This document shows positions 11,640 through 23,481 of a stretch of 64,000 bases of DNA, piece after piece (position 1 is the stretch's first letter; every line of letters begins with the position of its first letter). Both the position numbers and the translations under genes were made by a program. The DNA is from Lunularia cruciata. Taxonomy: Eukaryota > Streptophyta > Marchantiopsida > Lunulariales > Lunulariaceae. The notes under the pieces were generated by a model, which saw only the letters and a program-made list of their open reading frames with translations, was not told the origin of the DNA and made no database searches. Location: the NCBI GenBank assembly GCA_948567375.1, contig OX419760.1:22382001-22446000 (forward strand), given 5' to 3'.

Positions 11640-12637
11640 CAGAAACCTTCTTTGTGTGTGGGAGAATGGTAGAGTGCGAGTAGTACCACTTCCATCTTAG
11701 AAACCATAGTTGGTACTTCATGCTCATGAGGAGCTAGGGCATTTTGGAGTAAAAGTGTACATATAGTTTACTCTAGAGTCATTATTAGTGGTGCGGTATG
11801 CAGACCAATGTAGAGCGATTTGTTGCCAGATGTGTGGTTTGTGACCAAGTTAGAATATCATTCAGTGTTCCTACACCACAATTACACCCATTACCTATCA
11901 TGGGGTTGGGTTACCTTTGGATTTTGGACTTTGTTGGACCTTTACCGTTGACTATGAGACATCATCAATATGTTTTGGTGGAGCACTTCTCCAAGTGGAT
12001 TGAGTTCGTGGTACTTCCTGATACGTCTTGTGAAGAGATGGCTTCCTCATTCTTGGATTGAGTTCTTAGTCATTTTGGTGCACCAATTGAGGTTTTGATT
12101 GATCATGGTACAAGTTCTTGGAGGAGTTTTAGGTCTTGTGTGACAAGGCTTTGATTGATTATTGTACAACCTCTTGAGATCACTTTGAGGTAGATGGCTT
12201 AGCATAGAGAGTGGTTTAGACAATGAAGAGAGGATTGCAAAAGTATAATTTGTAGAGAGGCCACTTGGGAGATTGGGATCTCCAATTACTTTGGTTGGCC
12301 ATGGGCTATCAATTCAGCTAGCAAGCCTCCTTAGCATCCTTCTCTCCTTACTTTTTACTCCATGGATGTGATCTATTTTTGCTTGTAGATACTACTATAG
12401 TTGTGGACTTGGATGATCTAGATGTGTGGATGAGCGTATGTTCTCAACATGCAGAGATCTTTTAGAGAGTGATGCCGATGGCCTTTGAGAACTCAATGAT
12501 TGCTCAACATAGGGATACCTTATGTTATACTACCATTCAAGGACGAGGTTATAGATCCTCAATCCGTCAATTCTATCTAGGTGACTATGTATATCTACAA
12601 CAATCAGCACCAATGATACTTGATGTTTCTATAGGCA
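11640..12637 (+). pseudogene. A1 integrase
   Basis: Would insert element DNA into the genome. The HHCC zinc region is recognisable as HAHEELGHFG and, at about 11,798-11,860, CVVCDQV. The core keeps LDFVGPLPL with its first Asp near 11,930, VEHFSKWIEFV and VLIDHGTSS; the third acidic residue is no longer clear. The C-terminal part continues to PMILDVS near 12,630, where element B interrupts. The frame resumes at 26,213, so the PHD module belongs to the same polyprotein. Confidence 0.7.
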
Positions 12638-13323
12638 TGTAATACCCATTCATGCATGTATGTGTTATTGTGATACTTAGTTTGGTATTATAAGTACTTC
12701 AAAGATATTATTTATATAAAGATAAAGGGTGGTTTTATATTAGTCATGATAAGCTAAAGATAGTCATAGCTAAGATAGAGGGACCTTACTTTAGAGGAAG
12801 TGGAAAAGATGAGGATCACTATTTTGGGTTCTAGTGTGTTGACTTGGTATTATTCTTAGGTATTTGGCTTTGAAGAAAGAATTGAGAACTCTTGGGCTCA
12901 CAAGCCTTTTGTGTTGGATTCTTCTAAAGTCCAAGGATAGCCAATGTGAAGGAATCCTTGACTTAGTAGTAGGGTCAATATAAGATCATTAGGAGAATAT
13001 TCCCATGAGTATAGATATTCCTTTAGCTTTTTGACTTTATTTGACTTTTACCCTAATAACTTGAGTTACTCCAATAATTTATAACTTTAGTACATAATTA
13101 TTTCACAAGTATATAAACTAAGGGTGAGGAGGTACTCATCATCTTTTTATTTGCAACTATCTCTCTCTCATATTGAGTTCTTTAGTGAGTAATGTTTTGA
13201 GTCTTGGAGTGTTAGCCTTGGAAGAGTACGATGGAGTTGGGGTTCTTTGCCTTTTTAGCCTATGGTGTATTACCATAATAGCCATCAGAGGTTCATCTTG
13301 AGTGAGAGACAAGCCGGCTCACA
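12638..13323 (+). repeat. element B 5' LTR
   Basis: Begins TGTAATACCC and ends GGCTCACA, 686 bp. Three relatives in the window share its ends: 25,523-26,212, 40,347-41,038 (minus) and 53,398-54,086. Confidence 0.85.
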
Positions 13324-14238
13324 TTTTTTATTCCATGGCCAGGACCTCTCTAGAAGGCAAGATAATGTTCTACGTACAATCTTTATTAGACAGAAGGAGG
13401 TTATGAGAGCTCACTTGGAGATAACATTAGGGGAGGAAAGATCAAAATTTATGTTAAAGAACCAAGACCCATTTGTATACCATGTAGTTCATTATGATAT
13501 CTTTGAGGTGATATTGTACATCTTGTACAAATGAGAGGATTTGGAGAGATTATGTGAGGTGTATTGTAGATTTTGGGGATTATAGTGATTTTGGAGATTA
13601 TAGTGATTTTGGAGATTATAGTGATTTTGGACAGAATCTCAAATTTGAGATCTAGACTTGAAATTTTTACACATGACAGCTTGAGTTATTTTGCAATTAG
13701 TACACTTGAAATTATTATGAAAGCTATTATAAGCATTGAGCTAGAATTTTTGAAAGTTGATATGGTAAATTACTCCAAACTACATGTTCTCTAGAAATTT
13801 GTACAGAGTCTGAAATTTCTTCAATTTTCAATAGATTGTTTTGAAACTTTCCAATAAATTTTTGTGCATTTTATCCTACCTTTTGGTCCAAGAATTAGAG
13901 AAAGATCATTCTTGTCCAGGGAGTTATGAGTTTTTAAAGTGAGGGGGTGGTTTTCAGACCAAATTTGAAATATGTGTGTTGAATAGAAAGATACCTAGGG
14001 CAAATGGCTTGATGAAAAGATCTGGAATTTTTCAAGGGAAGATGCCTTTAGGTTTTGATCAATTTTACAAAATCTTAGAGTACTTTGACGTACCAACTGA
14101 GAGAATTTAGTGATATTGTGAGGAGGGGTCAATTTTGTAGAGTTGAGATCTCATGCACGAGGAGTGTGAGAGCAACAAAAAGCATATTTGAGTGTTTAGA
14201 CTCATCTTGGGAATATAGAAGGTCACCAAGAGTGAAAA
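13324..14238 (+). other. element B leader
   Basis: Untranslated leader without a supported gene. I could not find a standard tRNA-Met primer site after the LTR. A short tandem repeat lies within it. Confidence 0.45.
13578..13631 (+). repeat. 18-bp unit repeated three times
   Basis: GATTATAGTGATTTTGGA occurs three times head to tail without change (13578-13595, 13596-13613, 13614-13631), in the element B leader. Confidence 0.9.
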
Positions 14239-14637
14239 TTGAAGCTATGTAAGGTTCTTGAATTAAAGTTGAATTTAAAGAAAAGAGAGTTTAGAATAGA
14301 ATTTGAAAAGAGTGTAAAAAAGATCCAAAAGAATACACTACATGGAAGAAAGAGTGAGTCTAAGTGTTTTTTATGTGGAGAGAAGTGGCATAAAGCAAGT
14401 TCATATCCATTGACCTTTGAGAGCAAGAGATTAATGGAAAGGAGAGGTTTACTTGACTTGGGTTTGCATGTTGAACATTCTTTAAGAAGATTAGGAGGGA
14501 GAAGATCTAAGACCAAGGAGTTGTGTGAGGTTTGTGGCGTGGAAGGACTTCCAAAAGGACATGAGTGTAGTGGAGTAAAAGCACTTTTGGAGACTTTGGT
14601 GAAGGATCTAGGAGGGATTATTAGTATAGCTACATAA
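14239..14637 (+). pseudogene. element B upstream frame with two cysteine clusters
   Basis: Open frame of 132 codons with no ATG at its start (it opens with TTG), upstream of recognisable gag. It holds a zinc-knuckle-like KCFLCGEKWHKASSY, where the last expected Cys is Tyr (a one-base G-to-A change would do this). A second cluster reads CEVCGVEGLPKGHEC. A lysine-rich N-terminal part precedes them. I do not recognise the protein; it may be an extra nucleic-acid-binding part of gag or a captured sequence. Confidence 0.4.
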
Positions 14638-14919
14638 ATATTACCACTTTCATTGGCTAGTTCTCAAAATTAGTGATGGAGATAATCTTTCAACTTATGG
14701 ATAAACTATTCATGATAGTTTGATTAATATGCATTCTAGGATTTGATGTTGCTATAAAAATCTTGAAGAAACTTGAACCTTTTGTGTTCTCTAGGATGAA
14801 TTACTCTCAAATGGTGTTAGTCATGTACATACTCTATTAGTTATATAGTGAGAGAGAGAAAAGAAAAGAAGAAAAGAAAAGATTAAAAGAAAAGAAAAGA
14901 TAGTGAGGGGTTAAGATAA

Positions 14920-16200
14920 GGAAACCTCCAATTTTCTTTGGCAAGGATGGAGAAGATGTGGAGCCTTTTATGAGAGACTTCAAGAGAGCTTGCATAGGAA
15001 AAAATGAAAGGAAAAAGAGTGAGGGGCCTCATTATTACCAGTTTTCTTTGAAGATGCAGCCCTTACATTGTATGAGTGGGAATACCAAAAGAGAGATGAG
15101 AGATGTGCAAGAAGAGTCTTGGAAGAGTTTTACTTTAGCACTCATTTAGAACTTTCTTCTAGATGAGAGTTATGAGAGATTGATGAATGAGATTATCTTC
15201 ATCAAACAAGGAGATGGAGAGAAAGTGAGAGTCTATGTAGAAAGAGTGGAGAAGTTAGAGTCTAGATTTTTCATAGTGTTGAGGAATGGTGGGGATGATG
15301 TGACGACTACTATGATTGGCATAGGAGCCATGCTCACCAAGAATTCTATGGGATGGCTGAGACCACAAATACGAAGCAAGGTAAGATATGAGAAACCTTC
15401 CAAACTTAAGGCTATCAAGATTGCAATTTGTATGGAGTAGAGTTTGGAAGGGGATGAGAGTGATTTGGTGGTAACGGAGATTGTGCATCCTCCTCAAGGC
15501 TACAATTATGGTGGAAATTCTAATACTTTGTGGCAAGGGTTGCACCACAAGTAATATTTGCTTCAATTCTTGCACCTCTACCAAAAGATCCACTTCAAAC
15601 CATCACAAAACAACTGGCAAATCTCAAGATCAACATAATGCAATTATGGGAGAAAAGAGAGGTGGATCAGAATGTGAGGAGAGGTCCTAAGAGCTCTTGA
15701 AACTATCCATATAGAGGAGGCCACCAACCAACAAAAATTTTAATGAAAGAAATTGTTTTGGTTGTGGAAGAAGAGGTCATATCCAAAGGAACTGCCCAAA
15801 TTCCACTTACCATAGAAGAAGGAGCTATGAAGGAGCCAATAGAGGGAAAGAGGGAGGAGGTGAAACTCAAGTGGATCCTAATCCAAAAAAATGTAAGGAG
15901 ATAGTATCCATAGATGTGGTTGAGAGCAATTATGAGAATGAGGAGTGCTCAAACTCCAAAGGTCTTAATTTGGATGTTTTAGCACAAGAGAAGAAGAGAG
16001 CTCATTTTGCAAAGGATGTATGCTCTTCTCAAGGATTTCCTCATAGAAAGGATACTCCTATGCCTACTAGGAGCACTTGCACTAGTAGCTCAAACACCAT
16101 CAGCAACAAAGACTCCAAGGAAGAAGTTGAGGATGGAGGATTTATTGATCTCAAAGCAACAATGGAACTACAATGTGTTGGAGGATTTTGGTAGTCACAA
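14920..16200 (+). pseudogene. element B gag
   Basis: Starts near PPIFFGKDGEDVEPFMRDF, a typical gypsy gag opening. It continues through capsid-like helices (RLMNEIIFIKQGDGEKVR) to a clean CCHC zinc knuckle, CFGCGRRGHIQRNC, at 15754-15795. A low-complexity Ser/Thr/Lys tail follows. Several frameshifts and stops split it. Confidence 0.7.
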
Positions 16201-16680
16201 GGATAACATTGTAGTGGGCCAACTGATTGCTTTGAATCCTACCTTGGAGAAGGAGCTTAGATGTGGTTTAAATTCTATAAGGAGCAAGAAGAAGAAGAAA
16301 GCAAAAGTTCCAGTATCAATGGGTTTGGTGGATGCCAAACCAACACCATGGGAGGCTTGTGAATATGCCTCCAAGGTTGAGGTGAGAGTGAATGGTCACA
16401 ATATCAAGGATGCACTTGTTGATGGAAGATTATAGTGCATGCAATGTTAGAGAAGTTGATGAAAAAGTTGGGTATGATACCCTCAAGACCTTCAAAATTT
16501 ATAGTGAGCATGGCAAATAAGAAACAAGTTCAACAAGTAGTGGTGATGGATAAGGTGACAGTTTCAATTATGTGAGTTCAAAATCTCATGACTTTCCAAG
16601 TCTTGAAGGATTCAAGCTATGATTTTCTTCTTGGGAGGCCATGGTTGAGAGCTACATACATAATTGATTGATGGCACAAA
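16201..16680 (+). pseudogene. element B protease region
   Basis: Contains EVRVNGHNIKDALVDGRL near 16,380-16,435 (the Asp-Gly there sits where the active site should be) and the later block YDFLLGRPWLRA near 16,620-16,655, typical of the C-terminal part of gypsy proteases. A stop follows the active-site region. Confidence 0.55.
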
Positions 16681-17149
16681 GATACTTGAGGATTGGATCA
16701 TCAAACCATAGAGTTATAGTTCATGTTACTAACACCACCAACACTTCACAATCAAATACACCATCTTCTCATTATTGGGAATCAAATTCAAAAGAAGGAG
16801 CTTCAAGAGTGGACACAAGCATGGAAGAAGAGACTTCCATGGAGGAAGATGAATCTAAATCTGATTCAGGTGTGTATCTCTTGTGTGCTATGGATTTTGC
16901 ACCTAAGCTAGAGGTTTTAAAGGACCTAAATAGATCACCATTGACACTTGAGGAGATAGAGAGGAGGTTATCTACCCTCAAGTATGGTCCAAATGTTACC
17001 AAGGAGTAGAAGGTGAGATTTGAGGAGCTTTTTTGCAAGTTCATCCATGCTTTTGCTTTCAAGTACAAGGATCTAAAGGAAGTCACCTTGGAAGAGCACA
17101 AGATTAAGGTGGAGTCACATGCAAGACCAATCTACCAAAAAGTAACGTT

Positions 17150-17607
17150 GCATTAGTCCACCAATATCTTTGGTTGTGAAAGAGAAGATTGATAAACTCA
17201 AGGAGGCCAAATGTATCTCTGAGGTGGAGAATTTAAAATGGGTGTCTCCAATTGTGATTGTGAAGAAAAAGAATGGTAAGATTTGAGAATGTGTGGATTA
17301 CAAGAAGCTAAATGTTGTTACTATAACGGACTATTACCCTTTGCCATTCATTGATGAGATCTTGGAGAAGAATGTAGGTCATGAGAGGTATAGTTTTGGA
17401 GATGGTTATAGTGAGTATAACCAAATCAAGATTGCACTAGAGCATCAACAAATCACCACATTCACCACAGCTTGGGAGATTTATGTTTTCATGGTCATGC
17501 CTTTTGGGCTTTGCAATGCTCTAGCCTCATTCTAACATTTCATAAACAAGGTGTTTGAACCTTTCATTGGGAAATTTGTGAGAGACTTCATCGATGACTT
17601 TTGTTTC
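17150..17607 (+). pseudogene. element B reverse transcriptase, first half
   Basis: Gypsy RT blocks in order: KWVSPIVIVKKKNGKI, DYKKLN, YYPLPFIDEILE, FMVMPFGLCNALASF, and the catalytic FIDD at about 17590-17601. Chromovirus C1 is inserted two to three codons after the FIDD box, within a Phe-Tyr codon pair. The second half resumes at 24,218. Confidence 0.8.
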
Positions 17608-18363
17608 TATAATACCAAGGGTTAGCCATATGATCTAGATGTTAAATTTGGTTTGGTAACATCTAGAAAGATGTTATACATGATGGTCAAAATAGATCAA
17701 ATAGAAGTATCACCAAAAGAGTACTTCTACTAATAGGGCAAAAACCAAAATAGACTTGAGAACCTTAGAATCAATAGCTAGACATATGATTTGAAGGTGA
17801 GAATTGGTTTGGTAACATCTGGAAAGATGTACACATGATGAACTAAATAGATCAGAAAGAGGTATCACCAAAAGTGGACTTCTACTAATAGAGTAGGAAC
17901 CAAAATATGCCTAAAATCTTTGAAGGCAATTTTAGAGGCCTAAACGGATGAATTAGGCCTTGAAAATGTGTAGATTCCCCCCCCCCCCAATACAGCAGAA
18001 AGGTTGGCCTTCCCTCCCCCTTGCTTTGTCTTGTCGAGAGCTTTCCAATGGTACCTTACGTGATTTTGAGATTCCTACAAGAAGATTCTCTAAAAGATTC
18101 CCTCCGGTAAAAGCTTGTTTGACCAACCAGAGAGGACCTAGACCAGATAGGACCTAGACCAGATAGGTCACACATCCAAGTAAGTAATCCAAGGGTGGAG
18201 CTTGCTGACATGTCACCTATCTGTGCCTCTAATCCTATGGTGGAGCTTCCTTGGAGGAGATCCTCTTTGTCTATATAATAAAGAGAAGGTGATCCCTTGG
18301 GGCATCAAATGTTTGAGTGTGCAATCTGTGTTTTCTCTCTTCTCTTGTCCTCGGAGTATTACA
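17608..18363 (+). repeat. C1 5' LTR
   Basis: Begins TATAATACC (TG changed to TA) and ends TTACA, 756 bp. It carries a run of twelve C (17977-17988) and a 16-bp tandem duplication (18133-18148, 18149-18164), both absent from the 3' LTR; these explain most of its extra length. A TATA-like TCTATATAATAAAGAG lies near 18,270-18,285. Confidence 0.9.
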
Positions 18364-18364
18364 A

Positions 18365-18375
18365 TGGTATCAGAG
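18365..18375 (+). other. C1 primer-binding site
   Basis: TGGTATCAGAG, complementary to the 3' end of plant initiator Met tRNA, one base after the 5' LTR. This is the standard start site for minus-strand DNA synthesis in many plant LTR elements. Confidence 0.9.
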
Positions 18376-18965
18376 TGAGTGTTCTAGTCCAAGAGAGTGG
18401 ATCACCCCTCTTGGAATAACACGAACTACTAAAACTGAGTAATTTGAGGTGGAAAACATTGAGTAATCGCTAGACTTAGGAAGGACTTGAGAGAGCGGAT
18501 GGGATGGATGCGCCGGGAAGACAATTTCCCGCACCTAGCTTCCATTTTCAAACCCATTCCACATCAAGGTTATGTACATCCAGCGTGAGCAGATGAGGGT
18601 ATCACTAGTTTATCACTTTGGTGCGGAATTCATGGATAGAGTGATGAACTCACCAAACCCGATGATTCTACCTATGGTGATATATGATAGAGAGTGGGAT
18701 TTGATGATCTACATTCTATTATAATAATATGGATATGAATGTCCCAAATCCTCTCCCTTTCAACACTCAAGTAGAAATCCGTTATGTAGTGAGGCCGAAA
18801 GTGATGTTTAGAGATTTTGTGGTTAGGAATTTTGCTGAGGAGTATTATCAATGAGTGATAGCTTCTGAGGTCCCAATGGTAGTTCCGATAGTTCGTGCAC
18901 CTTCCACAATGATTATATTGACTCTGTATTGAAGTAGATGTTAGCAATTGGGTGTTGCAAGAACC

Positions 18966-19890
18966 ATGGATCCGCAGTTGCAAGAGTTGGTGCAAGGAAT
19001 GCAAGGGATGCTGAATGAATTTCGAGAGATTAAGATGACCATGGAGACATTACAAAGTCAAGTGCAGATCCTCAGGAACGATCAAGCCATGCAAGGAGAA
19101 GAGCCGTCTCAAAATCCAATACTTGCAACTGAGGTACTTGGAGAGGCACCCGTGCCTACGAACCCTATCAACGATGAAGCCACATTGCTACTCCGGATGA
19201 AGAAGACCTGCAACATTGAGGCTTACAAGGGGCAGCGTACAATGGGAGTAGTGGAAAATTGGATCTCGAGAATGAATTGATATTTCCGATTGTTCTCAAT
19301 AGAGATCACAGAGCATGTTGCAGGCATGTTTTCATGTGGATACTTGACCGATAAAGCTCTCACATGGTATGATGCTTGGGAACGATCCATGCTGGCCAAG
19401 AGAAGGGAGGTCACATGGACAGCAATGCAAGAAGGACTGCTGAAGAATTTCCAATCGGTGGATTCTGTGCAAATGGCTCGAACCCGACTATGGGGATTGA
19501 GACAGAAGAATAACGTACAAGAGTATGTGGAGGCATTTCTGGATCTGCAAGTCACAATTACCAACATGAGTCCAACAGAGGCTCTCAACAATTTCAAACG
19601 AGGGTTGAAAGAGTGGATTCGCCAAGAAGTCATGGTGCAAAACCCTCGCACGGTATTTGAAGCCATTGCTTGTGCGCAGAGAATAGCAATAGCATTAGGT
19701 GGAGGTGAAGGAGTAGTTCCACCTCAACATTATCGGGCAGAAATGTTACACATGGGTGGACCAGTACCGTGGAATTGGGCAACCTTCGATTCCAGGATTG
19801 AGGAGCACAACCGCTTCAAGGGGAGCGGGGACGGGTAGAAGAACAAAGAGATGGAGTCCCACGAGGAGAAGGGACTCAAGGAGACAACGC
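18966..19890 (+). pseudogene. C1 gag
   Basis: Capsid region starting at MDPQLQELVQGMQ, with a coiled-coil-like segment and the retrotransposon-gag block LTWYDAWERSM to GLRQKNNVQEYVEAF. The frame is open except for TGA at 19278-19280. A frameshift near 19,830 moves the following zinc knuckle into another frame; in copy C2 capsid and knuckle share one frame. Confidence 0.85.
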
Positions 19891-19893
19891 CAT

Positions 19894-19935
19894 TGTTACA
19901 GTTGTGGCCGTATTGGGCACATATCTACCAATTGT
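19894..19935 (+). pseudogene. C1 gag zinc knuckle
   Basis: CYSCGRIGHISTNC, a complete C-x2-C-x4-H-x4-C nucleocapsid knuckle, in a frame different from both capsid and pol. Confidence 0.9.
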
Positions 19936-20147
19936 CGCACTTGTTTCTCTAGAGGCCCTCGGCCTTCGTATAGGCGATCTTTGAACAACATGGAGAGGCA
20001 CATTGAAGAAGAGGAGGTGGAAATCACTTTGGAAAACAAAGATCGCCAGTAAATGTACCTTGCGGCCTTACTGGCTCAATAAGGAAGTAGAGAAGCAAGG
20101 AAAGGAAGAAGAATAATGCGCAAAGATCCCAAAAGGTAACCTCACAA

Positions 20148-20490
20148 TTGATTGTCGTGAATGGAATCCTAGAAGGTAATCAAGTGAGAGTATTAATAGA
20201 TCCGGGAGCAATAGAGAATTTCTTGGCTCGCTCTATTGCAATAAGATTGGGAATGGATCTAGAGAGAGATGGAAGTGAAGAAGTAGAGTTACCAAATAGG
20301 CAAACAGAGAGGATTCAATCATTACCTAGACGGGTAACCCTCTCTGTAGGAGAATATCAAGAAGCAATTGAGTGGCGAGTGATACAATTAGCCTGTTATG
20401 ATGCAATTTTAGGCATACCATGGATGGAGCAGTACAACCCAATGGTGGATTGGAGGAAGAAAGTAGTACCAATGGTCAATCATTGGGGTT
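20148..20490 (+). pseudogene. C1 aspartic protease
   Basis: Active site LIDPGAIENFLA, with the catalytic Asp at 20199-20201. The usual Ser or Thr after Asp is Pro. The later block AILGIPWMEQYNP is typical of chromovirus proteases. The frame breaks at 20,490, where an indel separates it from RT. Confidence 0.8.
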
Positions 20491-20499
20491 AAAGAAAAT

Positions 20500-21990
20500 A
20501 ACACAAGCAGAAACTGCCTCTATATGTCGTAGGGATGACAACTGTCTATAAGACCAATAGATGTTTTATGGGTCTAATAAGAGAAGTCTAGAGTGCACAA
20601 CTCGCTGGAAAAATTCCTGAGAAATTGAAGGATGTGGTGGATGAGTTTCAAGATGTCTTTCCCAATGATCTACCTTCAGGATTACCACCTAAAAGGTGAG
20701 TAGATCACAAAATAGAGACACTCCCGGGGAAGACACCTCCTTGTAAGGCCCCATATTGCCTATCACCTCATGAGTTGGAGGAGTGTAAGACTCAAATTGA
20801 GGAGATGCTATAGAAAGGGTTCATCCAACCTAGCATATCACCATATGGGGCCCCTGTCTTGTTTGTGAAGAAGAAGGATGGTACAATGTGCATGTGCATT
20901 GACTATCAGGGTCTCAACCAGCAAACAATGAAGAACAAATACCCCTTACCTTGCATGGATGACATCTTTGATCAACTCCATGGAGCGAGATACTTCACCA
21001 AACTGGACTTGCGGAGCGGTTACAATCAAATCCGAATTGCAGAGGAGGATGTGTACAAAACTGCCTTTTGAACCAAGTATGGCCACTTTGAGTATCTTGT
21101 GATGTCTTTTGGCCTCACCAATGCGCCTGCCACTTTCATGAGCCTAATGAATGACATATTTTGTCCATACTTAGATAAGTTTGTTATCATCTTCTTGGAT
21201 GATATCTTAGTATATAGTAGCACAATGACAGAACATAAACAACATCTACGAGAGGTCCTCTAGATTCTAAGATAGAATCAGTTGTATGCCAAAATCTCAA
21301 AGTGTGAGTTTGGCAAGTCTGAAGTAGACTACTTAGGGTATAGAGTAAGTGCAGAGGGCATTCAAGTATTGACAAATAAAATAGAGGTCATTCAAAAATG
21401 GAGTGCTCCAGAAGATCAGACTCAACTTAAGAGCTTCTTGGGGTTGACGGGATTCTATCATAGATTTGTCAAGGACTTCTCCAAGGTTGCACAGCCTTTA
21501 ACGGCACTACTTGGCAAGGGGAAGAAGTGGACATGGGGAACCGCACAAGAGTTGGCCTTTCAAGAATTGAAGGCCGCCTTGCTACATGCACCAATCTTGA
21601 AGTGGTATGATCCAAAATGTCCAATCAAGTTGGCTACATATGCATCAAGCGTAGCAATAGGAGCAGTCCTACAACAAGAGTGGCATGACGGATGGCATCC
21701 AATTTCATATTTCTCTTGAAAGTTGTTACCGGTAGAGCGCAACTATTACACCACAGAACAAGAAGAGTTGGCCATCATTCTAGCAACCAAGCATTAGAAG
21801 CATTACCTAGGCAAGAAGGCATTTGTAGTAGAGACAGACCACAAACCTCTAGTCTACCTTGAGATGCAGAAGGATCTATCTCGTTGCCAAATTCGGTGGG
21901 CAGAGTGGCGACAACACTTCAACATGACAATCACCTACATGGAAGGTAAGAAGCAACTTGCAGATGCATTCACCCGCATGCCAATGGCCA
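20500..21990 (+). pseudogene. C1 reverse transcriptase and RNase H
   Basis: Blocks in order: [57 protein letters not shown], the catalytic FLDDILVYS (about 21,190-21,218), and YLGYRVSAEGIQV. RNase H includes IKLATYASSVAIGAVL and VVETDHKPLVYLE. One frame spans the region with stops at 20589, 20697, 20811, 21069, 21261, 21273, 21717 and 21795. Confidence 0.9.
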
Positions 21991-22990
21991 ATAACTTGGT
22001 GGCAGAGGTTAAGATTAACCCTAAATTCTGGCAAGAGATTCTAGCTGCTACAAAAACTAATCCACAGATTGTTGAAGCGCAATCGTCCAAAGGTGTCACC
22101 TGCACCCAAGGACTCACCTTTCGGGATGGCAGATTATGGATCCCAAATGTCCCAGAATTACACACCACCATTCTAGTAAAATGTCATGATTTGGCCATTG
22201 CAGCTCATGTCGGAGTAGACAAGACCTTGAATGCAGTCAAGCAACATTATTATTGGCCCAAGATGAGCAACAACGTGATGGACTATGTGCGTAGCTGCCT
22301 ACTTTGTCAACAGAACAAAGCTTCTAATCAAGCTTCTACAGGGCTCCTTCAACGTCTCTCCACTCCTACCCAACGTTGGGAACAAGTGAGTATGGATCTC
22401 GTCTGTGAATTACCCAAGACCACCTCAGGGTTTGACTCCATTGTGGTCTTTGTGGACCGGCTCAGCAAAATGATTCATGTACGCCCTACCACCAAGGAGG
22501 TGACCGCTCCACAACTAGCTCAACTATACTTAGATGCAGTCTTTGCTCACCATGGCTTGTCTAGAGTACTCATCACCGATAGAGGCACCCAATTCACCAG
22601 TTTGTTTTGGCGAACACTCTTTGGTTTCTTCAAAACCAAGTTGGCCATGTCTACAGCTTACCACCCACAAACAGATGGCCAAATAGAGCAGGCTAATCGC
22701 ACAATTGAAGACATGTTACGTGGCTTCACCTTAGAAGAGCAAGAGAGGTGGGACACCCTACTACCATTGGTGGAATTCGCTTACGACAATTCAGTGAATG
22801 CCTCCACCTAGGTCACTCCGTTCTTCCTCATGTATGGTGAGCATCCCTTCACACCTTCTAGCTTGATGAAGATCCGTCTAGTGACTACCAAGGTTGATGC
22901 AGTCAACACATTTGTTTCTAGAATCCAACAAGGTGTGGAGAGCGCCAAGCATAGGTTACAGATTGCACAAAATTGACAAAAAAAGTATGT
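21991..22990 (+). pseudogene. C1 integrase
   Basis: HHCC zinc-binding region with HDLAIAAHVG and CLLCQQNKA, then the core with Asp in SMDLVCELP (near 22,396), Asp in LITDRGTQF (near 22,571) and Glu in GQIEQANRT (near 22,690). The catalytic triad is intact in sequence. Stops at 22809 and 22974 cut the C-terminal part. Confidence 0.9.
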
Positions 22991-23009
22991 TGATGCACAC
23001 CGTAGGCAC

Positions 23010-23468
23010 ATGGAGTTCAATGTTGGAGATCAAGTGTGGCTATCAACAACCAACCCCACATTAGTTGGATCTCGTAAGCTCAGACCTTGTTTTATTGGGC
23101 CTTTCTCGATTCTTTGTCGCATTGGCGCTGTGGCCTATCACCTTGAGCTACCACCACACATGAAGATCCATCCAATGTTCCATGTCTCCCTATTACGCAG
23201 ATATGCTCCTTGATCAGGCCAAGGTCCTTCCACACAAGACATTCGACCTTGTCCGACACTCATTGATGGCACAGAGGAATATGAAGTGGAGCAGATTCTC
23301 CAAAAGCGCATGCGTGGTACTTGCCATCCGTGGGTGGAATATCTAGAACAATGGAAAGGTTACCCCCTCTATGAAGCAACCTGGGAACCCGCTGCTAATT
23401 TGGCACATGCACCGGTGTTGGTGCAAGCATTTGAGCAAGAATTGCACAACGAGGACGTTGCGTCTTAA
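23010..23468 (+). pseudogene. C1 integrase tail with GPF motif and chromodomain
   Basis: VGDQVWLS, the CFIGPFSIL (GPF/Y) motif and HPMFHVSLLRRY, then TGA at 23211. The chromodomain follows: EYEVEQILQKRMR, WVEYLEQWKGYP and EATWEPAANL, ending at TAA 23466-23468. Chromodomains direct such elements to chromatin with particular histone marks and define chromoviruses. Confidence 0.92.
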
Positions 23469-23480
23469 AAGGAGGGAGGT
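23467..23480 (+). other. C1 polypurine tract
   Basis: AAAAGGAGGGAGGT just before the 3' LTR, the usual primer for plus-strand synthesis. Confidence 0.8.
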
Positions 23481-23481
23481 C

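Noticed and set aside
17977-17988. Run of twelve C as a regulatory element
   Set aside because: It is absent from the 3' LTR of the same element, so it is more likely slippage or a sequencing artefact.
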